Virus record (IMG/VR): IMGVR_UViG_3300025872_000317
Location: 1-23,072 of that record
Source: a virus
Length of the DNA: 23,072 bases
Reading direction: 5' to 3' (one strand)
Position numbers and translations under genes: made by a program. Positions 5,777 through 13,173 of this stretch are shown here, piece by piece. Every line of letters begins with the position of its first letter. Position 1 is the stretch's first letter. A model generated the notes under the pieces. It had not been told where the DNA came from. It saw only the letters and a program-made list of their open reading frames with translations, and made no database searches.

Positions 5777-7002
5777 GCACGCTCCAGATCCAAACCCCAG
5801 AATGGGGACTCCCGTTCCTGCAACCGTCCCGCTACAAGGGCGCGCATGGCGGACGAGGCTCTGGCAAGTCGCACTTCTTTGCCGAGATGGTCGTCGAGGC
5901 GCATCTGATGGACCAGCGGCGGCGCACGGTCTGCGTGCGTGAGGTTCAAAAGAGCCTGGCGCAGTCGGTCAAGCGCCTGCTAGAGCTCAAGATTGAGCAG
6001 ATGGGCGCGGGCGCGTACTTCGAGGTTCAAGAGTCGGTCATCAAGTCGAAGCACGGCGACGGCTTGATTATCTTCCAGGGGATGCAGAACCACACGGCGG
6101 ACAGCATCAAGTCGCTTGAAGGCTACGACTGCGCCTGGTGCGAGGAGGCGCAGAGCCTGTCGCAGCGCAGCCTGGACCTGTTGCGTCCGACGATCCGCAA
6201 GCCAGGCTCTGAGCTTTGGTTTACGTGGAACCCATCGCAGGCGACCGACCCGGTAGACGTGCTGTTGCGCGGCCCGACACCGCCGCCAGACGCGGCGATC
6301 GTTGAGGTCAACTTTAGCGACAACCCTTGGTTCCCCGATGTGCTGCGCGCCGAGATGGAATACGACCGGGCCAGAGACCCGGAAAAGTATCAGCACGTCT
6401 GGCGCGGCGCTTACCTGACGAACAGCGAGGCGCGCGTGTTTCGCAATTGGAAGGTCGAGGAGTTCGAGGCACCGAAGGACGCGATCCATAGGCTCGGCGC
6501 AGACTGGGGCTTCGCTGTCGACCCGACCGTGCTGGTGCGCTGCCATCTGGTCGGCAGGACTTTGTACGTCGACCACGAGGCCTACGCGCTGGGTTGCGAT
6601 ATCACGGCGACGCCGGATCTGTTCATGTCGATCCCAGAAGCCGAGAAGTGGCCGCTGGTTGCCGACAGCTCCAGGCCCGAGACGATAAGCCACATGCGAA
6701 AGAATGGCTTCCCGAAGATCACAGCCGCAGTGAAGGGCGCGAACAGTGTCTCGGAAGGCATCGAGTGGCTGAAGTCCTACGACATCGTCGTGCACCCGCG
6801 CTGCCAGCACGTCATCGACGAGCTGTCGCTCTACAGTTACAAGACGGACACCTTGACAGGAGCCGTGCTTCCTGTTCTGCAGGACAGAGACAATCATTGC
6901 ATCGATGCGCTAAGATATGCGCTCGAGGGCGTCCGCAGGGCGCAGGCTGCGCGGCCAGTCGCCGAGGTGACGCCGCTGGCGGTGGCGAATCGCTGGAGAT
7001 AG
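5773..7002 (+). CDS. terminase large subunit (PBSX-like)
   Basis: 409 residues from a TTG at 5773 overlapping the preceding stop (TTGA). The first internal ATG lies after the ATP-binding motif, so a non-ATG start is needed. The ATPase has Walker A GGRGSGKS (26-33), the acidic Walker B/coupling segment YDCAWCEEAQSLS (118-130) and LWFTWNP (148-154). The nuclease domain has GADWGF (D244), VADSSRPE (D298) and DRDNHCIDALRYALE (371-385), matching the acidic triad of RNase H-fold terminases. It cuts concatemers and pumps DNA into the prohead through the portal encoded next. The fold resembles the PBSX/Terminase_3 group rather than P22 gp2, a common mosaic combination. Confidence 0.92.
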   Translation: MSTLQIQTPEWGLPFLQPSRYKGAHGGRGSGKSHFFAEMVVEAHLMDQRRRTVCVREVQKSLAQSVKRLLELKIEQMGAGAYFEVQESVIKSKHGDGLIIFQGMQNHTADSIKSLEGYDCAWCEEAQSLSQRSLDLLRPTIRKPGSELWFTWNPSQATDPVDVLLRGPTPPPDAAIVEVNFSDNPWFPDVLRAEMEYDRARDPEKYQHVWRGAYLTNSEARVFRNWKVEEFEAPKDAIHRLGADWGFAVDPTVLVRCHLVGRTLYVDHEAYALGCDITATPDLFMSIPEAEKWPLVADSSRPETISHMRKNGFPKITAAVKGANSVSEGIEWLKSYDIVVHPRCQHVIDELSLYSYKTDTLTGAVLPVLQDRDNHCIDALRYALEGVRRAQAARPVAEVTPLAVANRWR

Positions 7003-7005
7003 TGC

Positions 7006-9375
7006 ATGGCTCGAATCAGTAAAGAGCAGCGGCTGCTTGACGTACATACCGAAGCGCTCAGTCGCTTCGACGACATCCAGTCGGCGCTGCGAGATGAAAG
7101 GCTTCAGTGCCTTCAAGATCGACGATTCTACTCGCTGTCGGGCGCGCAATGGGAAGGGCCGCTTGGCTACCAGTTCGAGAACAAGCCGCGCTTCGAAGTC
7201 AATAAGATTCACCTCGCCGTCATTCGGATTATCAACGAGTACAGGAACTCTCGCGTCACGGTCGACTTCATCGCCAAAGACGGCGCGACGAATGAGAAGC
7301 TCGCCGAAACCTGCGACATGCTGTTCCGGGCAGACGAGCAGGACTCGACGGCCGAGGAAGCCTACGACAACGCATTCGAGGAGGCAGTCGCAGGTGGCTT
7401 CGGAGCCTGGCGGCTACGATCGTGCTACGAGGACGAATACGACCCAGAGAACGAACACCAGCGCATTCGAATCGAGCCTATCTTTGACGCTGATAGTTCA
7501 GTCTTCTTCGACCTTGACGCCAAGCGCCAGGACAAGGCAGACGCGCGGTACTGTTACGTCGTGCATTCCGTCACGCGCGAGGCCTACAAAGAGGAGTGGG
7601 GCGACGACCCGTCCGACTGGCCTAAGCTGGTGCAGCAGGTCGAGTTCGACTGGGACACGCCGGACGTGGTTTATCTGGCTGAGTACTACCGGGTCGAGGA
7701 AGCGTCCGAGGTCATTCGGACCTTTAGGAACATCGACGGCAGCGAGGAGAAGTATTCCCAGAGCGACTTTGAGGCGGACGACGAACTCGAGGAGACGCTG
7801 GCCGCTATCGGTGCGGTCGAGGTCAAAAAGCGCAGCATCAAGCGGCGTCGGGTCAGGAAGTACATTCTGTCCGGCGGAAAGATCCTCGAGGACTGCGGCT
7901 ACATTCCTGGAACCTGCATTCCTGTCGTGCCTGTCTACGGCAAGAGATGGTTCGTCGACAACGTGGAACGCTGCATGGGTCACGTTCGTCTAGCCAAGGA
8001 CGCGCAGCGACTTAAGAATATGCAGCTGAGCAAGCTCGGCGAGATTAGCGCGCTGTCCTCCGTCGAGAAGCCCATTCTGTTGCCAGAGCAGGTCGCTGGC
8101 CATCAGGTCATGTGGGCTGAAGATAACATCAAGAACTACCCGTACCTGCTGGTCAACCCGATCAACTCGCCTGACGGCACCCAGCAGGTCGCCGGGCCTG
8201 TCGCCTACACCCGCTCGCCTGCGATTCCGCCCGCACTGGCAGGACTGCTCCAGATCACCGAACAGGATATGTCGGACATCCTCGGCAACCAGGGCGAGGC
8301 CGATAAGATCGTCTCGAACATCAGCGGCAAAGCCGTTGAGATGATCCAGCAGCGGCTGGATGGCCAGACGTTTATCTACATGAGCAACTTCACCAAAGCC
8401 ATGAAGCGCTGCGGCGAGATCTGGCTTTCGATGGCTCAGGAGATCTACGTAGAAGAAGGCCGCAAAATGAAGGGCGTGGCGGTCACCGGCGAAACACAGC
8501 CGCTGGTGCTCATGCGTCCGAAGATCGACGAGGAGACCGGCCGGATCGATTTCGAGCACGACCTATCCGACGCGAAGTTCGACGTGGTTGCAGACGTTGG
8601 TCCCAGCTCTGCCAGCAAGAAAAGCGCGGCTGTGCGTGCGCTCACTGGAATGATGCAGATCACGAGCGACCCAGAGACGCAGATGGTGCTGCAGGCTTTG
8701 GCGCTTATGAACATGGAGGCCGAAGGCCTGTCAGACGTTCAGGACTTCTTCCGCAAGCGCCTGGTCGGCATGGGCGTTGTGAAGCCCACCGAGGAAGAGC
8801 TGGCAGAGATGGAACTGGCAGCAGGCCAAGGCCAGCCGCAAGACCCGAATGCGATCTATCTGCAAGCCGCAGCAGAGGAAGCCGTCGCCAAGGCCGAGAA
8901 GGCGCGCGCGGATGTCATCGATACGATCGCGGATGCGGAACTGAAGCAGGCAAAAACGGCAGAGGTGCTGGCAGGAATTGGCGTCGAACCCGTGGCTGCT
9001 TCCGCCTCCCCTCCCTCGGCCACGCCTGGCGCACCGGCCAGCACTTCTGCCGTCCCGCCTGCTCCGAATGTCCTCGACGAGATCGAGACCGAGAAGAAGC
9101 TGCTGCAGCTCGAGCAGCTGCGCCTTGAGACCTCGCTCAAATTCCGCGAGGCGCAAGCCAAAGAGGACGAAAAAGAGCAGCTCGAGAAGCTGCGCCAAGC
9201 GGAGCTATCCGTGCAGGACGCAGCCGAGCAGTTGGTGACGGCGAGCCAGGACATCAAAGCAACAATCGACGCGCTGATCCGGTCCAATGAGTCGACGGCG
9301 AAAGACGCCATTGAAGCGATCAAGCGGCCGAAGCGAATCATCAGAGACAAGGGCCGCATCGTCGGCGTGGAGTAA
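7006..9375 (+). CDS. portal protein (P22 gp1-like) with extended C-terminus
   Basis: 789 residues, somewhat longer than P22 gp1 (725). The ATG has GGAG seven bases upstream. The N-terminal part has YQFENKPRFEVNKIHLAV and IINEYRNSRVTVDF, matching the P22 portal start (RPxxxxNK...V...RQNRP), then FEEAVAGGFGAWRL. Stem and wing regions follow, including a long tract up to about residue 655. An alanine/proline/serine linker (about 660-690) then leads to a long charged coiled coil of Glu/Lys/Gln-rich heptads, ending RPKRIIRDKGRIVGVE. In P22 the portal C-terminus forms the helical barrel. This tail probably does likewise, though the linker sets it apart as an add-on. Forms the dodecameric DNA gateway. 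Confidence 0.9.
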   Translation: MARISKEQRLLDVHTEALSRFDDIQSALRDERLQCLQDRRFYSLSGAQWEGPLGYQFENKPRFEVNKIHLAVIRIINEYRNSRVTVDFIAKDGATNEKLAETCDMLFRADEQDSTAEEAYDNAFEEAVAGGFGAWRLRSCYEDEYDPENEHQRIRIEPIFDADSSVFFDLDAKRQDKADARYCYVVHSVTREAYKEEWGDDPSDWPKLVQQVEFDWDTPDVVYLAEYYRVEEASEVIRTFRNIDGSEEKYSQSDFEADDELEETLAAIGAVEVKKRSIKRRRVRKYILSGGKILEDCGYIPGTCIPVVPVYGKRWFVDNVERCMGHVRLAKDAQRLKNMQLSKLGEISALSSVEKPILLPEQVAGHQVMWAEDNIKNYPYLLVNPINSPDGTQQVAGPVAYTRSPAIPPALAGLLQITEQDMSDILGNQGEADKIVSNISGKAVEMIQQRLDGQTFIYMSNFTKAMKRCGEIWLSMAQEIYVEEGRKMKGVAVTGETQPLVLMRPKIDEETGRIDFEHDLSDAKFDVVADVGPSSASKKSAAVRALTGMMQITSDPETQMVLQALALMNMEAEGLSDVQDFFRKRLVGMGVVKPTEEELAEMELAAGQGQPQDPNAIYLQAAAEEAVAKAEKARADVIDTIADAELKQAKTAEVLAGIGVEPVAASASPPSATPGAPASTSAVPPAPNVLDEIETEKKLLQLEQLRLETSLKFREAQAKEDEKEQLEKLRQAELSVQDAAEQLVTASQDIKATIDALIRSNESTAKDAIEAIKRPKRIIRDKGRIVGVE

Positions 9376-9378
9376 CAA

Positions 9379-9780
9379 ATGGCACTTCAGTATTCCGTAA
9401 CAGTTCGTAACGCCAAACTTGATGCGGTCGAGACCGCTATCGGCGCTTCGGCTGTACTAAAGATCCGCAGCGGATCTGCGCCAGCAAACTGCGCGGCGGC
9501 TGACCAAGGCACGGTGCTGGCAACGATCAACCTGCCGTCCGACTGGATGGATGCTGCCACCGGCGGCACGAAGTCGAAGGCTGGCACCTGGACGGACGCA
9601 TCGGCAGACGCCACCGGAACTGCCGGTCACTTCCGGCTGTATGCCAGCGACGGCACGACCTGCCACGCGCAAGGCACCGTCGGGACCAGTGCAACCGACA
9701 TGATCGTTGACAGCACGAGCTTCACGAGCGGGCAGTCTTTCACGGTCACTGCGTTTACCCTGACGGCGGGTAATGCGTGA
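9379..9780 (+). CDS. conserved phage virion-type protein, function unknown
   Basis: 133 residues. The ATG has GGAG six bases upstream, just after the portal stop. The sequence starts MALQYSVTVRNAKLDAVET, then AVLKIRSGSAPANCAAADQG, TVLATINLPSDWMDAA, TGTAGHFRLYASDGTTCHAQ and ends FTSGQSFTVTAFTLTAGNA. This rich beta-strand, Ala/Thr/Gly pattern with PAN(C)AAAD...GTVLATI and TAGHFRI is a family I recognise as frequent in phage structural regions, but I know no proven function. It lies between portal and scaffold, where P22 has nothing, so it is a candidate minor capsid or decoration protein. It overlaps the next gene. Confidence 0.7.
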   Translation: MALQYSVTVRNAKLDAVETAIGASAVLKIRSGSAPANCAAADQGTVLATINLPSDWMDAATGGTKSKAGTWTDASADATGTAGHFRLYASDGTTCHAQGTVGTSATDMIVDSTSFTSGQSFTVTAFTLTAGNA

Positions 9781-10190
9781 TGGATGTCTTCTTGATCAAA
9801 GACGGCAAGGTGGATAACTGCATCCACGCTAGCAGTGTGGGTAGAGCGCAGGAAGTCTACCCGGACCACATTTGCATTGAACGCACTGACGCGCTTCGTG
9901 GGTTTGGACCCGGAGACTTATACGATGGGACAAACTTTTCAAAGGCTCCCTACGCGCATGTGATCGTTCCAGTCACCCGGCTGGAGTTCCTGCGGCGCTT
10001 CACGCCTGAGCAGCGCATCGCAATCCGTGCCGCGACAGATCCTCTAATAATCGACGGGCGCGAGCTGCTTGACATGGCAAGCGATGTCTCGGCAGACGAT
10101 CCTGACACCATCAGGTATGTGCGCTATCTGCAACAGCAGGGATTCATTTCGGCAGAAGATGCTGACCGTATTTTGGAGGTGTCGCAATGA
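9780..10190 (+). CDS. hypothetical phage protein with fibre-type C-terminal module
   Basis: 136 residues from the ATG at 9780, which shares a base with the preceding stop (TGATG); a GTG at 9777 is an equally possible start one codon earlier. The N-terminal part is MDVFLIKDGKVDNCIHASSV, then YPDHICIERTDALRGFGPGD and LYDGTNF. The C-terminal part has LEFLRRFTPEQRIAIRAA, LLDMASDVSADDPDTIRYVR and QGFISAEDADRIL. Modules with RFTxxERxAIRxA...LDxxxxVxxDDPxTxxxxxxLxxxGxxxxxxAxxIL occur at the ends of phage tail-fibre or assembly proteins. A role as a small structural or assembly partner of the next gene, a glycine-rich adhesin-like protein, is plausible but unproven. Confidence 0.65.
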   Translation: MDVFLIKDGKVDNCIHASSVGRAQEVYPDHICIERTDALRGFGPGDLYDGTNFSKAPYAHVIVPVTRLEFLRRFTPEQRIAIRAATDPLIIDGRELLDMASDVSADDPDTIRYVRYLQQQGFISAEDADRILEVSQ

Positions 10191-11182
10191 GTCTTGGCGG
10201 GCCGGTAGTACACCAACACATCGTCGAATTTACGACCGCAGGCGTTTTGTGTGATGGAGTCCTTGATACTACAGACACATCCAGCCCTTTTAGCTGGACC
10301 GTCCCAGACGGTGTAACTCAGCTTCAGGTCTCTATGGTGTCGGCTGGCGGTGGCGGCGGGGGTGGTGGCGGGCCTTCGACCACAGCGGCATCTGGCGTTG
10401 GTGGCGGTGGTGGCGGCACAAGCGGCGGCGCACTTAATCTTTTTCCTTGTGTTGTGGTACCACGCTCTGTTTTGACGGTCACAATTGGCGCAAAAGGTAC
10501 TGGCGGTGCTGTTGGCGGTGAGGTTTTAACCGGATCTAGCGGAACAACAGGCGGGGCGACCTCCATTGTTTGTACTACTGGGACAATGGTTCCGCCAAAA
10601 CTTTCTATGCGTGCAGGAGCCGGAGGAAGTGGAGGACAAGCATCCACTACTACGTTTGCAAACGGCGGCGCCGGTGGCACTACTTTTGTTGGAGGCACCG
10701 GAACAGCCGGAGGAACAACATCAGCGGGCGCAGGTGCAAACGCTGGCGGGCAAGGACTGTCAAACACAAACATTAACGTTTTCCCAGGCCTAATGCAGCA
10801 AATCAACGGAGCAGGCGGCGGCGCATCAAGCTCAACATACACCGCAAATGGCGGAGCTGGAGGCACGCAAGTTTTTACTGTTCAGGCTTTGACAAACGCA
10901 GACGGCGGCACTGCAAATCTAGGTGGCGGGAATACATCTGGGACCGGGACTTCTGCTGTTTCTCGCGGAGCAGGCGGTCACGGCGGTCCTTCTGTATTGG
11001 TCCAAAAAGACGTTACTGACCGCGGAGCCGGACAAGGCGGCGGAGGTGGAACGACTGCGGTAGCTGGCACAAATGCTGACTCTGACGCTTATGGCGCAGG
11101 TGGTGGTGGCGGTTCTGGCGGCGCAGCAGGCGGCGACGGTGCAGATGGTTATCTTGTAATTACCTACTGGAGCGCTGACTAG
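10187..11182 (+). CDS. glycine-rich adhesin-like virion protein
   Basis: 331 residues. The ATG overlaps the previous stop (ATGA) and has GGAGG seven bases upstream. After FSWTVPDGVTQLQVSMVSA, the family's usual entry (F.VPxGVxxLxVxxxGAGGGG), most of the chain is glycine with Ala/Ser/Thr. There are runs GGGGGGGGG and GGGGGGT, many GGAGG blocks, and a closing strand DGYLVITYWSAD. Short non-glycine strands (CVVVPRSVLTVTIGAKGTGG, NVFPGLMQQINGAGGG) separate the tracts. Such proteins are thought to fold as packed polyglycine II helices, as in some T4-like fibre-tip adhesins, and often bind receptors. Its position between portal and scaffold is unusual for a receptor-binding protein. Function inferred. 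Confidence 0.75.
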   Translation: MSLGGPVVHQHIVEFTTAGVLCDGVLDTTDTSSPFSWTVPDGVTQLQVSMVSAGGGGGGGGGPSTTAASGVGGGGGGTSGGALNLFPCVVVPRSVLTVTIGAKGTGGAVGGEVLTGSSGTTGGATSIVCTTGTMVPPKLSMRAGAGGSGGQASTTTFANGGAGGTTFVGGTGTAGGTTSAGAGANAGGQGLSNTNINVFPGLMQQINGAGGGASSSTYTANGGAGGTQVFTVQALTNADGGTANLGGGNTSGTGTSAVSRGAGGHGGPSVLVQKDVTDRGAGQGGGGGTTAVAGTNADSDAYGAGGGGGSGGAAGGDGADGYLVITYWSAD

Positions 11183-11532
11183 TGGCTATCTCAGAAGCAT
11201 TCAACGGCAGCGCCTCGATTGGCACGACTGAGTACGACTTGCCTAGCGCGAGCACGACCATCTCTGCACAGACGACGGACGGGATCTACCAGCTTTTTAT
11301 CGACCTTAACGCACTGACCTCGACCGAGGAATACCGTTTGCGGATCTACGAAAAGGTCCAGTCAAGCAGCACGCAACGTGTGGTGCAGGAGGTCATCTTC
11401 TCGGGTGCTCAGACCACGGAGCCTGTATACGTCACGCCTGCGATTCTATTCCTTCACGGTTGGACGTTCACTCTGAAGAAGAACTTCGGGACTGACCGCA
11501 CCATCAACTGGTCCATCCGGTCGGTTGCATAA
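11182..11532 (+). CDS. hypothetical structural protein, beta-rich
   Basis: 116 residues from a GTG whose first base is the last base of the preceding stop; GGAG lies nine bases upstream. The sequence has FNGSASIGTTEYDLPSAS, then TDGIYQLFIDLNALTSTEEY, RLRIYEKVQSSS, TEPVYVTPAILFLHGWTFTL and TINWSIRSVA. It is almost all beta strand with no signal peptide or membrane helix, consistent with a small virion component. The pattern (G.YQLFIDL..L..GD.yrlriyEkv..g....v...f.g.q..p.....p.l.l..G.dvTLkq..Gtdr.i.WsIR) is one I have seen in phage structural clusters. I know no assigned function. Confidence 0.65.
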   Translation: MAISEAFNGSASIGTTEYDLPSASTTISAQTTDGIYQLFIDLNALTSTEEYRLRIYEKVQSSSTQRVVQEVIFSGAQTTEPVYVTPAILFLHGWTFTLKKNFGTDRTINWSIRSVA

Positions 11533-12309
11533 ATGATCTGGTGGGGGCCGCTACTTCAGGGCGGGGCAGAGCTACAGTCAGCAGCCGGTGCAATCACCGG
11601 CACGCTCAATGTCACAGAGGCGGATGACACCCTATCCAGCACAGGCGCGCTGGAGATCTCTGGCAGCCTCAATGTCACCGAAGAAGGCGACAGCCTTTCC
11701 TCGACTGGCGCTCTGGCGATCTCTGGCTCTCTGGCCGTCACTGAAGAAAACGACGCCCTCGCCTCCACCGGCGCGCTGGCCATCAGCGGCAGCCTATCCG
11801 TCACCGAAGATGACGACACGCTCGCATCGAGCGGCACTTCCGGCGCGACGGGCAGCCTGAATGTCACCGAGGAAGGCGACACGCTCACGGCCACCGCAAC
11901 CGTCACCCAGTTGGTTGGCGGCGGCGGGATGGGCAAGCAGAAGCGCCAGCGCGGCTGGGCGAATGAACGCGCCAGGCTGGAAGCGTCGCTCCAGACCGAA
12001 ACCGCAGCGCAGGAGGTCAAGACTGCCACCAAGATCTTGCGCGCGTCTGACTCTGAATCCGCACGACGGGTCGCCGACCTGGTACGCGAGTATGAATCCG
12101 CCCGCGCGACGCTGGAACAGCTGCGAGACGAGGTGGAGCGCCTGCGCGTCGAGACCGATCGCTCCGAGCGCCTGCGGGATGAACTCGAGACCGCCGCTAA
12201 GGTCGTCGAGATATTTGCTCAGGAAGAGGCCGAGCTGCTCGAGATCTTGGACATCATCGACGAGATGGAGTCAAGGGCGTTGCTGATAGCACTTGGCATT
12301 GCTGCGTAA
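11533..12309 (+). CDS. repeat protein with tandem 21-residue VTE units and coiled-coil tail
   Basis: 258 residues. After MIWWGPLLQGGAELQSAAGA come five consecutive 21-residue units (23-127) of consensus GSLNVTEEGDTLSSTGALAIS, in which VTE, the aspartate, the second leucine and a following S/T-G are best kept. A glycine hinge (VGGGG) joins them to a basic segment GMGKQKRQRGWANERARLEA and a long charged coiled coil (about 140-250) rich in heptads such as RDEVERLRVETDRSERLRDE. Repeats of this VTEADDTLSSTG kind are widespread in phage structural proteins and are probably short beta-hairpin or solenoid units on the virion surface. Joining them to a basic helical tail is less usual. No clear ribosome site is visible. 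Confidence 0.65.
   Translation: MIWWGPLLQGGAELQSAAGAITGTLNVTEADDTLSSTGALEISGSLNVTEEGDSLSSTGALAISGSLAVTEENDALASTGALAISGSLSVTEDDDTLASSGTSGATGSLNVTEEGDTLTATATVTQLVGGGGMGKQKRQRGWANERARLEASLQTETAAQEVKTATKILRASDSESARRVADLVREYESARATLEQLRDEVERLRVETDRSERLRDELETAAKVVEIFAQEEAELLEILDIIDEMESRALLIALGIAA
11599..11913 (+). repeat. five tandem 63-base in-frame repeats
   Basis: Five 63-base units encode the VTE repeats at residues 23-127 of the containing gene. Units 1-4 are closest in their first half (GGC AGC CTC AAT GTC ACC GA-type start); unit 5 diverges after its leucine. Unit number could change by slippage or recombination. Confidence 0.7.
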
Positions 12310-12326
12310 TATCAATTAACATTGAT
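12293..12326 (+). promoter_or_regulatory. possible late-region promoter before the scaffold gene
   Basis: TTGGCA (12293-12298, 5/6 to TTGACA) is followed after 18 bases by TAACAT (12317-12322, 4/6 to TATAAT). The -10 region lies inside a perfect inverted repeat ATCAAT-TAAC-ATTGAT (12311-12326), AT-rich in an otherwise GC-rich area. This is a rare non-coding gap in the morphogenesis block, directly before the scaffold and coat genes, which need high expression. Weak evidence; the dyad could equally be an RNA hairpin. Confidence 0.3.
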
Positions 12327-12358
12327 GTATGGTTTCCGCCAACCAACCAGGCGAGCAC

Positions 12359-13162
12359 ATGGATATCGAAAATCAGGCAGAAGAGATTGAACTCGAACCG
12401 GAAGCGCCCGAGACCGAGATGGTCGAGGATGTGGAAGAGGAAGAGGTAATCGTCTCGATTGGTGAGGAGTCGCCACCTCACGAAGAAGAATCGCAGCCCG
12501 CGCCACAGTGGGTTAAGGAACTGCGCAAGAGCCACCGAGAACAACAGCGTCTCATTCGTGAACTCGAGGCCAAGCTGTCCACTGCGGAGCCGAAACGGCC
12601 GCCGCTTGGGAATAAGCCGAAGCTCGAGGACTTCGATTACGACACTGACAAGTTTGAGGGCGCTCTAGAAAGCTGGTACGAGCGTAAGCGTGCAGTCGAT
12701 GCCGAATCGGCGAAAGCCAAGGCGGCAGAGGAAGAAGCAGCGCGTTCGTGGCAAGCTCGGCTGGATGATTACGGCAAGGCCAAATCGGCTTTGCGGGTAC
12801 GTGACTACGAGGACGCAGAAGCGACGACGCAAGAAGCGCTCTCGGAGGTCCAGCAAGGCATCCTGCTGCAAGGCGCAGATAACCCAGCTCTGGTCGTGTA
12901 CGCAATCGGCAAAAACCCGAAGCGTGCAAAGGAACTGGCAGCGATCTCCGATCCCGTTAAATTCGCGTTCGCGGTTGCGAAGCTGGAGAAGGAACTCAAA
13001 GTGACAACTCGAAAGCCGCCACCGCCGCCGGAGTCGCCCGTTAAAAGCTCGGGCCGCACGGCTGGTACTGTAGACAATCAACTCGATCGCCTGCGGGCTG
13101 AAGCACTGAAGACGGGCGACCTGTCTAAAGTCTTGGCTTACAAGCGGGCCAAACAGAAATAG
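12359..13162 (+). CDS. scaffolding protein (P22 gp8-like)
   Basis: 267 residues from the ATG at 12359 (MDIENQAEEIELEPEAP), preceded by AGGCGAG at a usable distance. An ATG at 12329 would add ten residues but lacks a ribosome site and overlaps the AT-rich dyad. The N-terminal third is very acidic, followed by QWVKELRKSHREQQRLIREL, a proline break, and long charged helices (residues about 95-155). A proline-rich linker (RKPPPPPESPVKSS) precedes a C-terminal amphipathic helical pair LDRLRAEALKTGDLSKVLAY and the basic end KRAKQK. An acidic head, helical body and basic C-terminal helix-turn-helix that contacts coat is the P22 scaffold design. It sits directly upstream of the coat gene, as in P22. 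Confidence 0.85.
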   Translation: MDIENQAEEIELEPEAPETEMVEDVEEEEVIVSIGEESPPHEEESQPAPQWVKELRKSHREQQRLIRELEAKLSTAEPKRPPLGNKPKLEDFDYDTDKFEGALESWYERKRAVDAESAKAKAAEEEAARSWQARLDDYGKAKSALRVRDYEDAEATTQEALSEVQQGILLQGADNPALVVYAIGKNPKRAKELAAISDPVKFAFAVAKLEKELKVTTRKPPPPPESPVKSSGRTAGTVDNQLDRLRAEALKTGDLSKVLAYKRAKQK

Positions 13163-13173
13163 AGGACTGAAAA

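Noticed and set aside
5980-6897. Open frame of 305 codons on the minus strand
   Set aside because: It lies wholly antisense to the terminase large subunit, which has ATPase and nuclease motifs. The antisense product has no recognisable motif and is an expected by-product of GC-rich coding DNA.
7037-7993. 318-codon plus-strand frame overlapping the portal
   Set aside because: It is an Arg/Ser/Thr-rich out-of-frame reading of the portal gene with no ribosome site; the portal frame matches the P22 family.
10324-10866. Proline-rich minus-strand frame of 180 codons
   Set aside because: It is the complement of glycine codons in the polyglycine gene (GGN read backwards gives proline-type codons), so it is a compositional artefact.
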